NCBI RefSeq assembly: GCF_029633865.1
Contig: NC_079222.1
Location: 35,641,327-35,705,326 of the forward strand
Length of the DNA stretch: 64,000 bases
From: Lampris incognitus
Lineage: Eukaryota; Chordata; Actinopteri; Lampriformes; Lampridae
Reading direction: 5' to 3'
Part shown: positions 1 through 12,500 of the stretch, in pieces
How positions within the stretch are numbered: the stretch's first letter is position 1
How the letters are laid out: the number at the start of each line of letters is the position of its first letter
Program-made: the position numbers and the translations under genes
Notes under the pieces: model-generated
Databases searched by the model: none
What the model saw: the letters and a program-made list of their open reading frames with translations, nothing else
What the model was told of the DNA's origin: nothing

Positions 1-137
1 GCGAGAGAGAGAGGAGGGGGGAGTGGGGTAGACCCTCTGCAGTTTAGGGCTTGTTATTTTAACCCAGATTCAGCCCTGGAATATGGCTGCCATGTGGAGT
101 GTTTCGAAAAGCGTGGCCCCTGTGTCAGCCCGGCCAG

Positions 138-231
138 GCGGGGCGCAGATAGGAGGCCGGGGGGGGGGGCAGATAGGAGGCCGGGGGGGGCAGATAGGAG
201 GCCGGGGGGGGCAGATAGGAGGCCGGGGGGC
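138..231 (+). repeat. G-rich tandem repeat, unit about 20 bp
   Basis: Four copies of CAGATAGGAGGCCGG, each joined by runs of six to eleven G. Several G runs lie close together on the + strand, so G-quadruplex formation is plausible. The repeat is open in more than one frame, which produces spurious short ORFs rich in Gly, Arg or Pro. Confidence 0.85.
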
Positions 232-249
232 AGGTCCGAGCGTCTGGCT

Positions 250-1184
250 GAGGCTTCACGGTTGTTAGTACAGCAGAGTTTGAGCAAATAAGCCACAACC
301 TCACCCCACGTAGGACTATACACAGATACATGGAGATGGGTTAGACAGATTTGGTCTCTCCTACTCGGCACAGCTCGACATCGCTTTCCCTTCACCAGCC
401 TAGGTGAGTTACAAAGTGCACACGTGGAAACTTGAGTTCTGTAACCTGAAAGCCAGCTCCGTCTGTTGGCCCGGCAACGCCGATAGCTGACGTAGGGTTT
501 ACATTATGTGTTCCTTTTCATGAATCATAAACGCCTACGTACAAATGGTCACTCCCAAGTGTTAGGAAAGGGCTGGCTCCTCTGCAGTGGAAAGTCTGAC
601 TGCAGAGTCTTTCGTAGTCTACCGACAGTGTTTACGGTATTGTTACGAGACTAGGATATTTCCCTGGAGTATATCGGAGTCGGTAACGGTAGCGTGAAAC
701 ATAACACGGAATAGTGTGGCTGTCCGGGCAGTTTGTTACTCAAGTCTGACTCACAAGCTGTGTGCACCACTGACTCGACAACATCGCAGCTGCCTCGGTA
801 GAAGCTGTGCAGTCTCAGTAGGAGTTGCTCACCGTACTTGAGCGTACGTAGGGTCATTTTTTGAGAGACGGGAGCATCAAGATATCGTTCCCACAGTGTG
901 AGATGATCCGTCTGTGTGGTCCGGTGTTTACTTCCACTGGCCAGAGAGGCTCCTCCCTATCCGGACCCACACACATCACTCACACACTACCACTCCTGTT
1001 GGGTTCTATTCCCTCGTCTGTCATGGGGGGTGTTTTTGCAGACGCGATGGAGTACCCAGTCTTGTATTGCACTTGGAAGTTAGAGTCCAGTAAAAGGGTG
1101 TTGTGGGAATGTTAGTAAATATTAGCTTTTTGGGTGCTTTGACTCAAAGTGGTGATTCACTGGCCGTCCCTTCTTTGTCCAGTT
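250..1184. other. unique-looking non-coding stretch
   Basis: No exon with homology, no recognised repeat and no clear promoter element seen. It may include upstream or 5' non-coding sequence of lhfpl2. Confidence 0.4.
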
Positions 1185-1545
1185 GACCCACATGACGTAA
1201 TTCACGTGCAGCGTGCTCGCTACCTTGACACTCTTTCACAACGCCCGGTGTGCGAATAGGCTGCGGGATGCAGGACTACGCCCTCAGCCTCCACCAAGTG
1301 TCCACCTCTCAACACTCCCAGCGGTGTTTCCGTAGCCAAGTAGAGCGCCCCCTGTCGTTGGCGTGACCCACATGACGTAATTCACGTGCAGCGTGCTCGC
1401 TACCTTGACACTCTTTCACAACGCCCGGTGTGCGAATAGGCTGCAGGATGCAGGACTAACGCCCTCAGCCTCCACCAAGTGTCCACCTCTCAACACTCCC
1501 AGCGGTGTTTCCGTAGCCAAGTAGAGCGCCCCCTGTCGTTGGCGT
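1185..1545. repeat. tandem duplication of a 180-bp unit
   Basis: Copy 1 (about 1185-1364) and copy 2 (about 1365-1545) are almost identical; the second has one extra A. Each holds TGACGTAATTCACGTG, a CRE-like site (TGACGTAA) next to a perfect E-box (CACGTG). Confidence 0.9.
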
Positions 1546-2332
1546 GTCCCGCCGTTTTATTGCTTTGACCAGCGTGGACACCTCCGACAACGGCCGTTGT
1601 GTGTGCTCTAGCGTTTGCGTAAGTGGTGCGTTGGATGCTGTTGACGGTGTGACACACATGTGAGGGGCTTTGGCTTTGAGAAGCCGGTGAAACATCTGGT
1701 AAAATAAGGATAATTTGTTAGCTCTGACCGCCAACCTCTCAACAGAAAACTATGACTTTTTTTCCCACTAGATTCACTAAAGCTGATGGGTAAACACTGT
1801 TGTGATGTGAGGTTTAACCACGGGGATCGCCCATTTGTTTTTCATTACCGTTTAAGACTCAAAGTTGATGATGTTAGTCTGAAACCCGGGATCGGTGGCT
1901 CATGTTTTGGGGCATATGTGTGTGCGTGTATGTGTGTGTGTGTGTGTGTGTGTTTGGGAGTTGCAGTGGACGTTTGTGTGGCGGTGACTGAGGGAGGCAT
2001 GGGCCGCATGAAGTCTGGTGTGGATGTAACCTGAGGCCTGAATAATCCTCGGCTTTCCCCCTCGTTTCTAAGAGAGGATAATGGCCGTTATAAATCCACC
2101 CTGGGCCTTACGCATATGGTCAGGTCGCTGTGTTCCTCCCGGTCTTAGGGAACTTCTGTTCGTGACGACCACTAATTTCTCTGGCTGGATTGACTCGGTT
2201 GAAGGGAAATCTGCGCTCTATTGACCACAGACGTGACACTCTTGTAACCGTAAGAAAGCCGCTCATGAGTAAACTGCTGCTGACCTCACGAGTTCTATCG
2301 TGTCAATTTCTATTATATCCATTTCATCTAAT
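1546..2332. other. non-coding stretch with short (GT)n
   Basis: Only a (GT)n tract near 1917-1952 is distinctive. No coding homology seen. Confidence 0.4.
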
Positions 2333-2440
2333 GATCAGCCGCTTCTCCGGGGTCAGGTTGCGGTGGCGGCAAGGGCACTCCAGACATCCCTCTACCCAGC
2401 AACGCCCTCCAACTCCTCCTGGGGGATCCCGAGGGGTTCC
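2333..2440 (-). mobile_element. LINE 3'-end fragment (RTE-like C-terminus)
   Basis: Homologous to the fragments at 29090-29470, 32120-32275, 35240-35680 and 40930-41255; here only the last 100 bases remain. It directly abuts a SINE A fragment. Confidence 0.6.
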
Positions 2441-2445
2441 CAGGC

Positions 2446-2610
2446 CAGCCGACCAGGGGAGGCGCTAGTGCAGCGACCAGGATACATACCCACATCCGGC
2501 TTCTCACCCGCAGACAAGGCCAATTGTGTCTGTAGGGACACGGGGATTCGAACCGGCAAACCCCGTGTTGGAAGGCAACGGCGTAGACCGCTACGCTACC
2601 CGGGCGCCCC
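2446..2610 (-). mobile_element. SINE A, truncated, tRNA-derived head
   Basis: The - strand reads GGGCGCCCGGGTAGCGTAGC, then a B-box-like GGTTCGAATCCCCG, then the CTACAGACACAATTGGCC body, and stops at GCGCCTCCCC. The 3' half of the family consensus seen elsewhere in this window is missing. Confidence 0.8.
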
Positions 2611-3181
<571 letters not shown>

Positions 3182-3277
3182 GAACAAACTGAAACATTTA
3201 TGATCTGCAAAACTATTTTTAATCCGAGCCCACAGGAAGTGGTACTGGCTGTACATGTGGAGCACAGGAGAAGTCAC

Positions 3278-3863
3278 TCACCTGAACAGTTAGTATTGAT
3301 CCCATGTAGAGGGTCATATTCACCTGAACAGTTAGTATTGATCCCATGTAGAGGGACATATTCACCTGAACAGTTAGTATTGATCCCATGTAGAGGCACA
3401 TATTCACCTGAACAGTTAGTATTGATCACATGTAGAGGGTCATATTCACCTGAACAGTTAGTATTGATCCCATGTAGAGGGTCATATTCACCTGAACAGT
3501 TAGTATTGATCACATGTAGAGGGTCATATTCACCTGAACAGTTAGTATTGATCACATGTAGAGGGTCATAGTCACCTGAACAGTTAGTATTGATCACATG
3601 TAGAGGAACATATTCACCTGAACAGTTAGTATTGATCCCATGTAGAGGGACATATTCATCTGAACAGTTAGTATTGATCCCATGTAGAGGGTCATATTCA
3701 CCTGAACAGTTAGTATTGATCCCATGTAGAGGGTCATATTCACCTGAACAGTTAGTATTGATCACATGTAGAGGGTCATATTCACCTGAACAGTTAGTAT
3801 TGATCCCATGTAGAGGGTCATATTCACCTGAACAGTTAGTATTGATCCCATGTAGAGGGTCAT
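3278..3863. repeat. 42-bp minisatellite, 14 copies
   Basis: The core GAACAGTTAGTATTGAT recurs every 42 bases, 14 times. Variants include GATCCCATG versus GATCACATG and GGGTCATA versus GGGACATA. Because 42 is divisible by 3 the array is open on both strands: on the - strand a 14-residue unit (YDPLHGINTNCSGE), on the + strand YSPEQLVLIPCRGS. No start context, splice sites or homology support translation. Confidence 0.95.
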
Positions 3864-3978
3864 AGTGTGGGTATGTGTACACATGTATACATTTGTCTGG
3901 CTCATTAAGTTTTTCTACCTTCAGGAAAGGCTCTTCTGCCTGTCCTAATTATCTTACCCATTTTAAGCAGGCCACAAA

Positions 3979-4111
3979 TTTCTCTCACTCGCTCTCTCTC
4001 TCTCTGCCTCGCTCTCTGCTCTCTCTCTCTCACTGTCTCACTAACTATCTCTGTCTCTCATTCTCTCTGTCTCTCTTTCTCTGTTTTCCCTCTCTCTCGT
4101 TCTGTCTCTCT

Positions 4112-4145
<34 letters not shown>

Positions 4146-4180
4146 GTCTCTGTCTCCGTCACTGTCTGTCTGTCTGTCGT

Positions 4181-4257
<77 letters not shown>

Positions 4258-4266
4258 GTCTCTCTT

Positions 4267-4337
<71 letters not shown>

Positions 4338-4346
4338 GTCTCTCTT

Positions 4347-4433
<87 letters not shown>

Positions 4434-4434
4434 T

Positions 4435-4518
<84 letters not shown>

Positions 4519-4613
4519 GTCTCTCTGTCTCTGTCACTGTCACTGTCTGTCTGTCTGTCGTTCTGTCGGTCTCTCTCTGTCTCTCTGCCTCTGTCTCTGT
4601 CTCTCTCCCGCTC
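3979..4613. repeat. long (CT)n tract, about 630 bp
   Basis: Almost pure polypyrimidine on the + strand with interspersed CTGT and CTTG variants; the segment around 4141-4195 recurs at 4520-4580, so part of the tract has itself been duplicated. The polypurine:polypyrimidine strands could form triplex DNA. Confidence 0.97.
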
Positions 4614-4797
4614 TCCGAGTTTGTCAGCTTCTCCTTTCCACCATAGAAAAAAAGGAAAAGGAAAACAGAAGGTGACAGATGTGGGTGATTTCCTCTCCTC
4701 CGCAAGAGAAGCGAGAGAGGGAAGAGAACTGCTGTTGATGTTTCAAGATCAAAGTTTGTGTAATATCCTGACTTTTTCATTCACTGTGCAGGGCCTG

Positions 4798-4798
4798 C

Positions 4799-4886
<88 letters not shown>
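4798..4886. repeat. (CA)n microsatellite
   Basis: About 44 CA units. Confidence 0.98.
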
Positions 4887-4887
<1 letters not shown>

Positions 4888-5504
4888 CCCCGCGTGCTGT
4901 GTTGGGGCTCCACGGAGATAGCGTTCTAGTAAACAGTGTGGGGGTGAGTGAGGGAGGGCGGCTGGCACACGTGTCAACATCGCTCCCTCTTCTCCCTCCT
5001 CTCCCTCCTCTCCCTCCTCTCCCTCTTCTGCCCTGACACACTCCCTGGAGGGAGCAGAGAAAACATGGCAGAAGAAAAGACTCGAGGAAGTTAAACAACG
5101 TTCATCCTCTGCTTTGTTCGTTACACACCGTCCTCTGGTGTCTGGGGTATTCGAACGTGTCCCCCCTGATGTCACTTCCCCCCAGGAGAGACGTCTGCAC
5201 CCCGCTCCTCCATTATGGCGGCCCCAGCTTAAAGGGACATAGTGCTGTTTGAGCCCATTTACTACAAATGGTGTGTAGTTTCCATTCCTGCGGACCACCT
5301 TCAGAAAGCTTAGTTTTGATTTGTGTGTTGGGGGGGGGGTTTGTTTTTAGATGTTTTAATGTTTTCCTGCCTTTCAGGGCACCGCTAGTTTCCGTTCATT
5401 TCCGCACAATACACGCATCTATTTGCAGAGACTTGAGACGGTAATCCACCCGCCACAGCGAAAACTACGTCAGCGCTTTTTATTGTGGAGTTACGTTGTC
5501 GTTA
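4887..5504. other. non-coding stretch with CTCCCTC minisatellite
   Basis: A short CTCCCTCCT tandem repeat at 4982-5030. Otherwise nothing recognised. Confidence 0.4.
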
Positions 5505-5862
5505 GGGGCGTCCGGGCGGCGTATAGCCGTCTATTCTGTGGCCTACCGACACGGGGATCGCCGGTTCGAATCCCCGTGTTACCCGCGGCTTGGTCGGGTG
5601 TCCCTACAGACACAGTTGGCCGTGTCTAGCGCCTCCTCTGGTCGGTCAGGGGGCCTGTTCGGGGTGGAGGAGGAACTGGGGGGGAGGGGGGTAGCGTGAC
5701 CCTTCCACGCGCTACGTCCCCCTGGTGAAACTCCCCACTGTCAGGTGAAAAGAAGCGGCTGGCGACTCCACATGTATGGGAGGAGGCACGTGGTAGTCTG
5801 CAGCCCTCCCAGGTCGGCAGAGGGGGGTGGAGCAGCGACCGGGACGGCTCGGAAGAGTGGGG
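5505..5862 (+). mobile_element. SINE A (tRNA-derived)
   Basis: Head GGGCGTCCGGGCGGCGTATA and B box GGTTCGAATCCCCGT, then the conserved body with GGTGAAAAGAAGCGGCTGGC and CCACATGTATGGGAGGAGGC. The tail GGAAGAGTGGGG runs into a SINE B 3' region instead of the usual GTAATTGGCC tail. Confidence 0.88.
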
Positions 5863-5879
5863 GTTATAGAGTTGACGCG

Positions 5880-6063
5880 TAGACATGCGTCGTACTGAAT
5901 TGTCCCTAGGGGTGAAATGTGTGTGAATGTGTCGACCCCGTGATGGACTGGCGGCCTGTCCAGAGTGTCTCCCCACCTGCCACCCAATGACTGCTGGGAT
6001 ATGCTCCGGCACAGGACGTATAGGACCCCACAGAGGGTAAGCGGCTTGGGTCGTGGATGGATG
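5880..6063 (+). mobile_element. SINE B 3' tail fused to SINE A
   Basis: AATTGTCCCTAGG, the GTGATGGACTGGCGGCCTGT block, AATGACTGCTGGGATA and a terminal GTGGATGGATG. The tRNA-like head of SINE B is absent. Confidence 0.75.
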
Positions 6064-6410
6064 TTTAAATGAAAAACTTTGTCTTTAAATAAATCTTATG
6101 TCAAATCTATTTGCACTGGTAGGGTTTGATCCTCTGCTTTATCTCGTGCAGGGCTCAGATAATATGACCGGGATTTTTCCCAACATTCTGGAATCTTCCC
6201 AGACACGTTGAGCGACATCAACGTTTCCTAGTGGAAACTCTGGTTGGGAGTGATGTATGGTTGGGGTAAAACATGCAACAGACACTGTTGGACCACTTCT
6301 CACAACAATCCATCCTTTCAACTGCACTACCACGTAACCATAGCGTAATGTTGACCAACATTAACACGGACTTTTCACTGTGATGAATTGCCTACCTCGC
6401 TAACATTTCA

Positions 6411-6715
6411 AGAGTCTGCAAGTAGTCCCAGAAAGTTGAATCAGTTCATCTGGACACGACTCTCTATGGGGAGAGACGCGTCATCACTCATCTAAGTGAC
6501 CTCTTCAGTCTCAACTGACTGCAGGTGTCCCCACCCTTAGAAACAATACAGCTGCATAACGACCCCAACCAGCCATCGGTTTCATATGCAAAATTTCTGT
6601 GACCATTAACTGGAGTTTCAATGGCCATGTGTACCATTCACACAGGATTTGGGAACGTCTGCAATCACAGCACTGTAAGACGGTGGCAACGTCAGTTGTG
6701 GAGGTTTTGGTCATA
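6411..6715. repeat. unclassified interspersed repeat
   Basis: Holds AAAGTTGAATCAGTTCATCT and TCATCACTCATCTAAGTGAC, both found again at 27793-27812 and 28183-28202. These motifs belong to a repeat I recognise from teleosts but cannot classify. Confidence 0.5.
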
Positions 6716-7520
6716 TTAAATCATAATTCATAAAATATCATAGTTCAGATTATCATTTATCACGTCATAATTTGTCATATCCAATTTATCATAATCATAT
6801 CGTAGTCATATCATTATCATATCAAATTTATCATCATCATCTATCATAACCATATCAGGTTTATCATAATCATATCATATTTTATCATGTCAAATTTATA
6901 AAAGAGCTCTAACCGTATATAGGACGAGGGCAGAAGTTAAACCTGTCACAGCGAGCATAATCTGGAGTTATTTAAAATGTACAAGTAGTGTTGTGCAGCT
7001 GAAGGGGGACTGTACCTAAATAAGCGATGTATCGTGTGTCGGTGAACACCGTGAGTAAGATTGTCAGTCACGCCTGATGCGTCACAAAACTGTCTCCGTC
7101 ATCAAATGACGATGGCTGGGTCATCTTTAGACTCCACAGCTTTGGTAGCAGACCTGGCTAGTTCCAAGCTCTTCGGAGCTTGTTTCTGTAAAGCGATCCG
7201 GTATCAGTAAGAGCTTCTGGTAGCCCACTGGGGCCTCTTATTTGACTCAGCTCTTCTGCATGCCTGGTACCACTGAGGTTATCAGGGTCTTCTGACGCTT
7301 TGACATCCACTCTGCCATCCATCATTTGCTGACCCCCAAACCGATTTGTGAAACGTATGGCGAGAGCCCACAGCCTTGGTCCTCCCTCGGTTGTTATCCA
7401 TTTGTTATCCTCCCCTCTCCTCATCTTCTCCAACCCCATTCACATTCTTACTGATATTATACATGCCTCGGGTGTAGCACTCACAGGGACACACATACAC
7501 ACATAAAGGGGAGGAGGTGT
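6716..7520. other. AT-rich repeats and non-coding DNA
   Basis: 6720-6905 is built of imperfect TCATATC/ATCATAAT units. 6906-7520 shows nothing recognised. Confidence 0.4.
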
Positions 7521-7523
7521 TGC

Positions 7524-7572
7524 CTCGTCAGTCCTCTTTGTTGACTAAAATTCAACAAAGAGGACTGACGAG
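7524..7572. repeat. perfect 21-bp hairpin, 7-nt loop
   Basis: CTCGTCAGTCCTCTTTGTTGA at 7524-7544 pairs without mismatch with 7552-7572. Stem and loop size resemble a short foldback or a small-RNA precursor; no further pairing outside the stem was evident. Confidence 0.9.
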
Positions 7573-9124
7573 ATTGGACAACTTGAGAGCGGACTGTCGG
7601 ACGTTAAGACACTTAGAAGAGAAGAGGTCAACTTGAGAGGAAAACGCCCCTGTGCACCTGAGCATCTACCCCTCCCCTTTCTTCTGCTTCTTCTCCAATG
7701 CTGTCTTTATGCACCAGACTACGTTTCTCTCAGTGTTACAGGAAGCTTGGAAGTCTTGATAATTCTGTTTTTTATTTTATTTTCTTTTTCTTTTACAGCC
7801 TGGGGTTGGTTGTGCATATATCGGTTATGATGTTGTTTCACTCACCAGCAACGTTGTAGTGATCCCTGCTAAACGCAGCTCTCCAGTGGCAGCAGAACAC
7901 GAGTGCAGGACATGTTCCAACAAGTCCATTTTGAAATTTGACCCAGTTATCTGAGCCAGCATTTGGAAGTGAAAAGGAAAGTGAAAGCTCAAAGTTGCAT
8001 CCTGAAATGTCTGGTGTTATTAATATTCACTCGCATTACTAGACTTACCATGATTTATTTCTTCTTTTTTTTAAAAATATTTTTATATTATTTATTATAT
8101 TTTTGATTTTCATTTTATTTTTATTTATTATTATAATATTATTATAATATTTTACATTATTTCATGTATATATTTAAATTTTATTTTATTTTAATATTAT
8201 TTATAGTAGCTGCATTGCTATACTTACTGTAAGTAGTAGAAACCATTGAAAAACTACCTGGCCAGTGCGATTGAGAAGTCATTGGTTAAGGGAAATGTGG
8301 GCAGTCTTTCTGGGGCACTAAGGGTTTTTTGTCGTTGGTGTTTTTAAAAGGGGTGCTTCAAGGCTCGTGTGCGGTCGCCCTGCAAGTCGTGGTTGTGAAG
8401 CTGTGTCTAGTGGTCCTGCCCCGTCCAACACCTTCAAAATGACGCTGATTAGCAAAATAACCAAAAAATTAAGAAAACAAGACAAAAGAAAAGAAACACA
8501 ATTGTCCTTTAAGATGAGTAACTCTCACAACTAATGTAGGACATGTACAGATGCAAAAAAACCAAAAAAAAGATGAACAACTTCCTTGATCATTCTCTCT
8601 GTCCTGCATCATCCCTGCGTTTTGTTTTCCAGGTGTGTTGTGATGCTAGCCAGCTGGTGCGGGGACTAGTCCAGCAGTATGATGTGAAGACCAGACCAAA
8701 TAGCATAAGAGTCTGAAGACACTGAGAGGCAGTGAAAGGCAGGGGTGACTAAAGCACTGGATAAAACCAGAAGAGTTGCAAAGTCCAGGAAAGGAAGGGG
8801 AGTAACCGGCACTGGCACCAGATAAGAAGAGGGGAGGGAGAGGCAGAGTGACGGTAAACGAGAAGCAGGAGACTGTGAATTATTGAACTGAACACTTCTC
8901 GCGAAGAGCCTCACCTACGTACTTGTCCCTCCTCTTACGTCACACACCTCCCGTCACACCTACCGGGGACTACAGCTAAGCCTCGTCTTTCTCTTTTTGG
9001 ACGACGGTGAGGCCACTGATCCCGAATCAACCTTGGCATTGGAAATCTGCATCGTTTAATCCAAGTGCCACCGTGGTTGATCGACGTTCAGGCTCAGTGG
9101 AGGGACTATCCAGAAACTATCATT
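7573..9124. other. non-coding, includes probable lhfpl2 5'UTR
   Basis: 8050-8205 is very AT-rich. A candidate splice acceptor TTTGTTTTCCAG ends at 8632, so 8633-9124 may be 5'UTR of lhfpl2. No other gene seen. Confidence 0.4.
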
Positions 9125-9545
9125 ATGTGCCATGTCATTGTGACCTGCCGCTCCATGCTGTGGACTCTCTTGAGCATTGTGGCTGCGTTCGGAGAGCTCA
9201 TCGCCTTCATGAGCACCGACTGGCTGGTGGGCTTCCCCCGCACCCCCGATGCCATTATCGGCCCCCATGGGGCTACCACAGCTGGGGAGGCCTACCGGCC
9301 CACCCTGGGAATCTACGGCCGTTGTATAAAGCTGCCCCATTTGCGGCGCGGAATACTGTGTGGACCCTACGCTGTACACTTTGGGGAGATTGCCAGCGGG
9401 TTCTGGCAGGCCACCTCTATATTCCTGGCTGCAGGGATCCTGCTGCTGTGCGCTGTGGCTTTTATCTCCGTCTTCACCATGTGCTTCCAGAGCATCATGA
9501 AAAAGAGCATCTTCAACGTGTGTGGATTGCTCCAGGGCATTGCAG
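9125..9545 (+). CDS. lhfpl2: lhfpl2 coding exon 1 (residues 1-141)
   Basis: 421 bases encode residues 1-140 and the first base of codon 141. The exon carries the short cytoplasmic N-terminus, the first transmembrane segment, the whole first extracellular loop and the second transmembrane segment, ending at the start of the third (GLLQGIAG). The donor is GCAG|GTGAGA at 9546, followed within 30 bases by a (CA)n tract. A possible splice acceptor (TTTGTTTTCCAG, ending 8632) suggests that this exon begins in the 5'UTR near 8633; earlier non-coding exons were not identified. Confidence 0.95.
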
Positions 9546-12500
9546 GTGAGAGGCAAAGACGCATTCAAACACACACACACATACACACACATACACACAC
9601 ACACACACACTTTGCATATTTTGTGCACATTTTTTTGCATATCAATGTGTTGCAGGAAATACTGAATGTTAAGAGAAATTCGAATTGCCCAGCTAACAAA
9701 AATCACCTATTCACCCACTGTGTAAACTTCTTCACTTTTTCTCTATCAAGTCCCTACGCCCCCCCCCCCCCCGCCCCCGCCCCCGGCACACTGGAGTTCT
9801 GCAGAAACAGGGGAAGTTGGGCTCTGCTGTGAAATTGGGCCATAGACATCAGAAATGAGGCCATGCTCGTTTATCAAGAGCTGTCTGGACTCCCATTGCC
9901 AGAGTTTTGTGTTTGATTATCACGCAGGCTTCACTAAACTTTACTCAAAGCTGTCAGGAAGGCTCACGTCAGCTTGTCCCCACCTCACAAGCCGTCTCTC
10001 CAGGCAACGCTGATCCAAATATTTATTCTTTCTGAGGTCATTGTGAAGTTTGTCGTTGATTGGCCGCAAAGCTGGTGTGCGTGTGTGTGTGTGTGTGTGT
10101 GTGTCTGTCTGTTTGTTCATGTCTGCCTATGTCTATGTTTGTGGCTGTGTGTGTGTGTGAGACAAGGTCTTAGGCCACTGTGTTCTTGCGTCGCGAGTTA
10201 CAGAAGGGATGAGGCCATTCTTTCGACCTTCCAGACGACTATGGTTGGCCTCGACCACAGAGACGATTGTGTGGTGAAGGACGTGCAGGACGGCTCTGTG
10301 TTGGCTAGCTGACAGACCGGGAGAGGCTTGACTGCATCACGTGAGGGATGAAGATCAAGTGGGAGTCTCTTAAAAGAGAGACTATACTGTGTGTTTTATT
10401 GATGCAATGTCACAATATGGGCGGCATGGTGGCACAAGCGCGGTCGCCTGACCGCAACAAGGTCCTGGGTTCGAGCCCCGGGGTGGTCCAACCTTGGGGG
10501 TGGTCCCGGGTCGTCCTCTGTCTGGAGTTTGCATGTTCCCCCCATCTGCGTGGGTTTCCTCCGGGTGCTCCGGTTTCCCCCCACAGTCCAAAGACCTGTA
10601 GGTCAGGTGCCGTGCTAAATTGTCCCTAGATGTGTGTTGGGGGGGGGGGGGCTCTGATGGCCTGGCGACCTGTCCAGGGTGCTCTGTCTATCAAAATCAA
10701 AATCGTCGCCGCGACCCTGAGAGCAGGATAAGCGGTTTGGATGACGTCAGAATATGGTAAAGTAAAGCAGCACATGATAGCGAGCATGTTATCATCACAA
10801 TGATCATGTTGCGTTTTAGACGATATATCGCGGTTTCTGCTTGCGTGCACAAAAATACCTTGTTTAAGAATCCAGCTGGGGTTCGTTACATTGAAGTGTG
10901 TGGTAATCTGCATTTAAATATCAAACCCAAACTAGCTTTCAAAAAATACTCCCTCAGATATTTCAGACGCCGTTTTGTGAGATATTTCAGGTGATGGATT
11001 CTTGTTATCATCAGTTTAGACAACTAAACTGTAGTTAACGGTATCCAAATTTCATCCAGATACAGTAGATTAACACCTATATTGAATTATTGCTGAGCAC
11101 TATGATTAACTCAATTTATTCAGATTTATCAGATGAGGTGAATTATTTTTTAAACATATATTTATTGATTTTATACATTTAACATATTATATATAGTATA
11201 TATACTATATATATACTATATATATATATATATATATAACTGAGTCTTACCCCACCTTGAACATATTGCAGTATATAAAATAAAAATTATCGAAAAAAAT
11301 AGCTAATAATCAAGCTAAAAAGCACAAAAATGTACAATGAAAAAAGAAAAGGAAATACGTATACATAAATACATTAATTAATTACAATAAGAGTGCCATC
11401 ACATAGAACAGTGTCCAGCCCACATTCCTCACAGTAGATTAGATATTTTCACCGCAACGTCACACTACTGATGCCTCGTCAATGTCACCTTTTTTATACA
11501 TTCCAGAAACTTCTCCCAGATGTTGTAAAACTCAGAAGCAGCCTTCCTAACTGTATAAGTGAGTTTCTCAAGAGCCAAACTTGATGGGGAGAGGGGTCAT
11601 TAACCTTCTTCCAACACATGGCAACTGAGCACCTGGCTTGTAACAGACATAGATCAACCATTTTTATTTCTTTATTAGAGAACAATTGTCTGGGAAAATG
11701 CTTGGTAGACACAGTTTAGGACTTAGAGGTATCGAAGAAGCAGTAATTTGAGAAACTTAGCAGATCAGCAACCTCTAGAATATTTTAATCTCCTCACATT
11801 CCCACAGGCAGTGATATAAAGTACCTTAAAGAATAATGCAGTTATGACATTGGTCAGGAATATTAGGATCAAATTCATTTAATTTCACAGGGGTGATGTG
11901 AAATCTCATTATCTAATGATATTGTATTAATCTCAGTCGAGTATTTATGGTTTGTGTTTATGTCTTTGAACATGTCATAGCCCATTCATCCTCTAAGGTG
12001 TCCTCTTGTAAGTTGTGTATCCCTTCCTGTCTCTTACTTTCAGAGTTGTCTTTGTGGTTTTCCATCATTGTATTACATAATTGAGAAACCATTTCTTTGC
12101 TGAAATTTTTTTTTTTTTTGGTGGAAAATATCTGCAGTGTGGACAGGTCGTTGCACTAAATTCTTTAAACATGCCCAAATAAAAATTCTAAGTTGTAAAT
12201 AGTTGAAGAGCTGTTTCTGTGGCACGTCATACCTCACCTTCAGCTCGTCAAACAACATTAGATTGTTGTGCTCATACAGATCCAATAGTTTAACTATGCC
12301 CTTACTTAACCAATATTTTAAATCCCATGTCATTTTTAGCCGGGCTGAAGTGTTCATTGCCCCAAATTGGTGAAAAACACGATAACACCGGGGAGTCACC
12401 CATATACTTATGTACTTCATACCAGACAACAATAGTGTTTTTCACAAAAGGATTAACTGTGTTTTTGTTTTGTTTTTTAATTTTAAGGGAGCAGAATATT

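Noticed and set aside
861..1115. 84-codon frame as upstream gene
   Set aside because: No recognisable homology, and composition resembles non-coding flanks.
3274..3882. 202-codon open frame of 14-residue repeats
   Set aside because: It follows only from the 42-bp unit length of the minisatellite; no start context or splice sites.
3875..4929. Long open frames of Ser/Leu or Arg/Glu repeats
   Set aside because: They are translations of the (CT)n tract, without homology or gene structure.
4777..5298. Cys/Val-rich frames over (CA)n
   Set aside because: Microsatellite translations; same for 24551-24854, 36690-37031, 47945-48762 and 49433-50156 outside exon 3.
5540..5580. Possible tRNA gene (A and B boxes)
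   Set aside because: The sequence is the head of SINE A; the same head recurs in at least six copies with 3' SINE body, and no full cloverleaf is kept.
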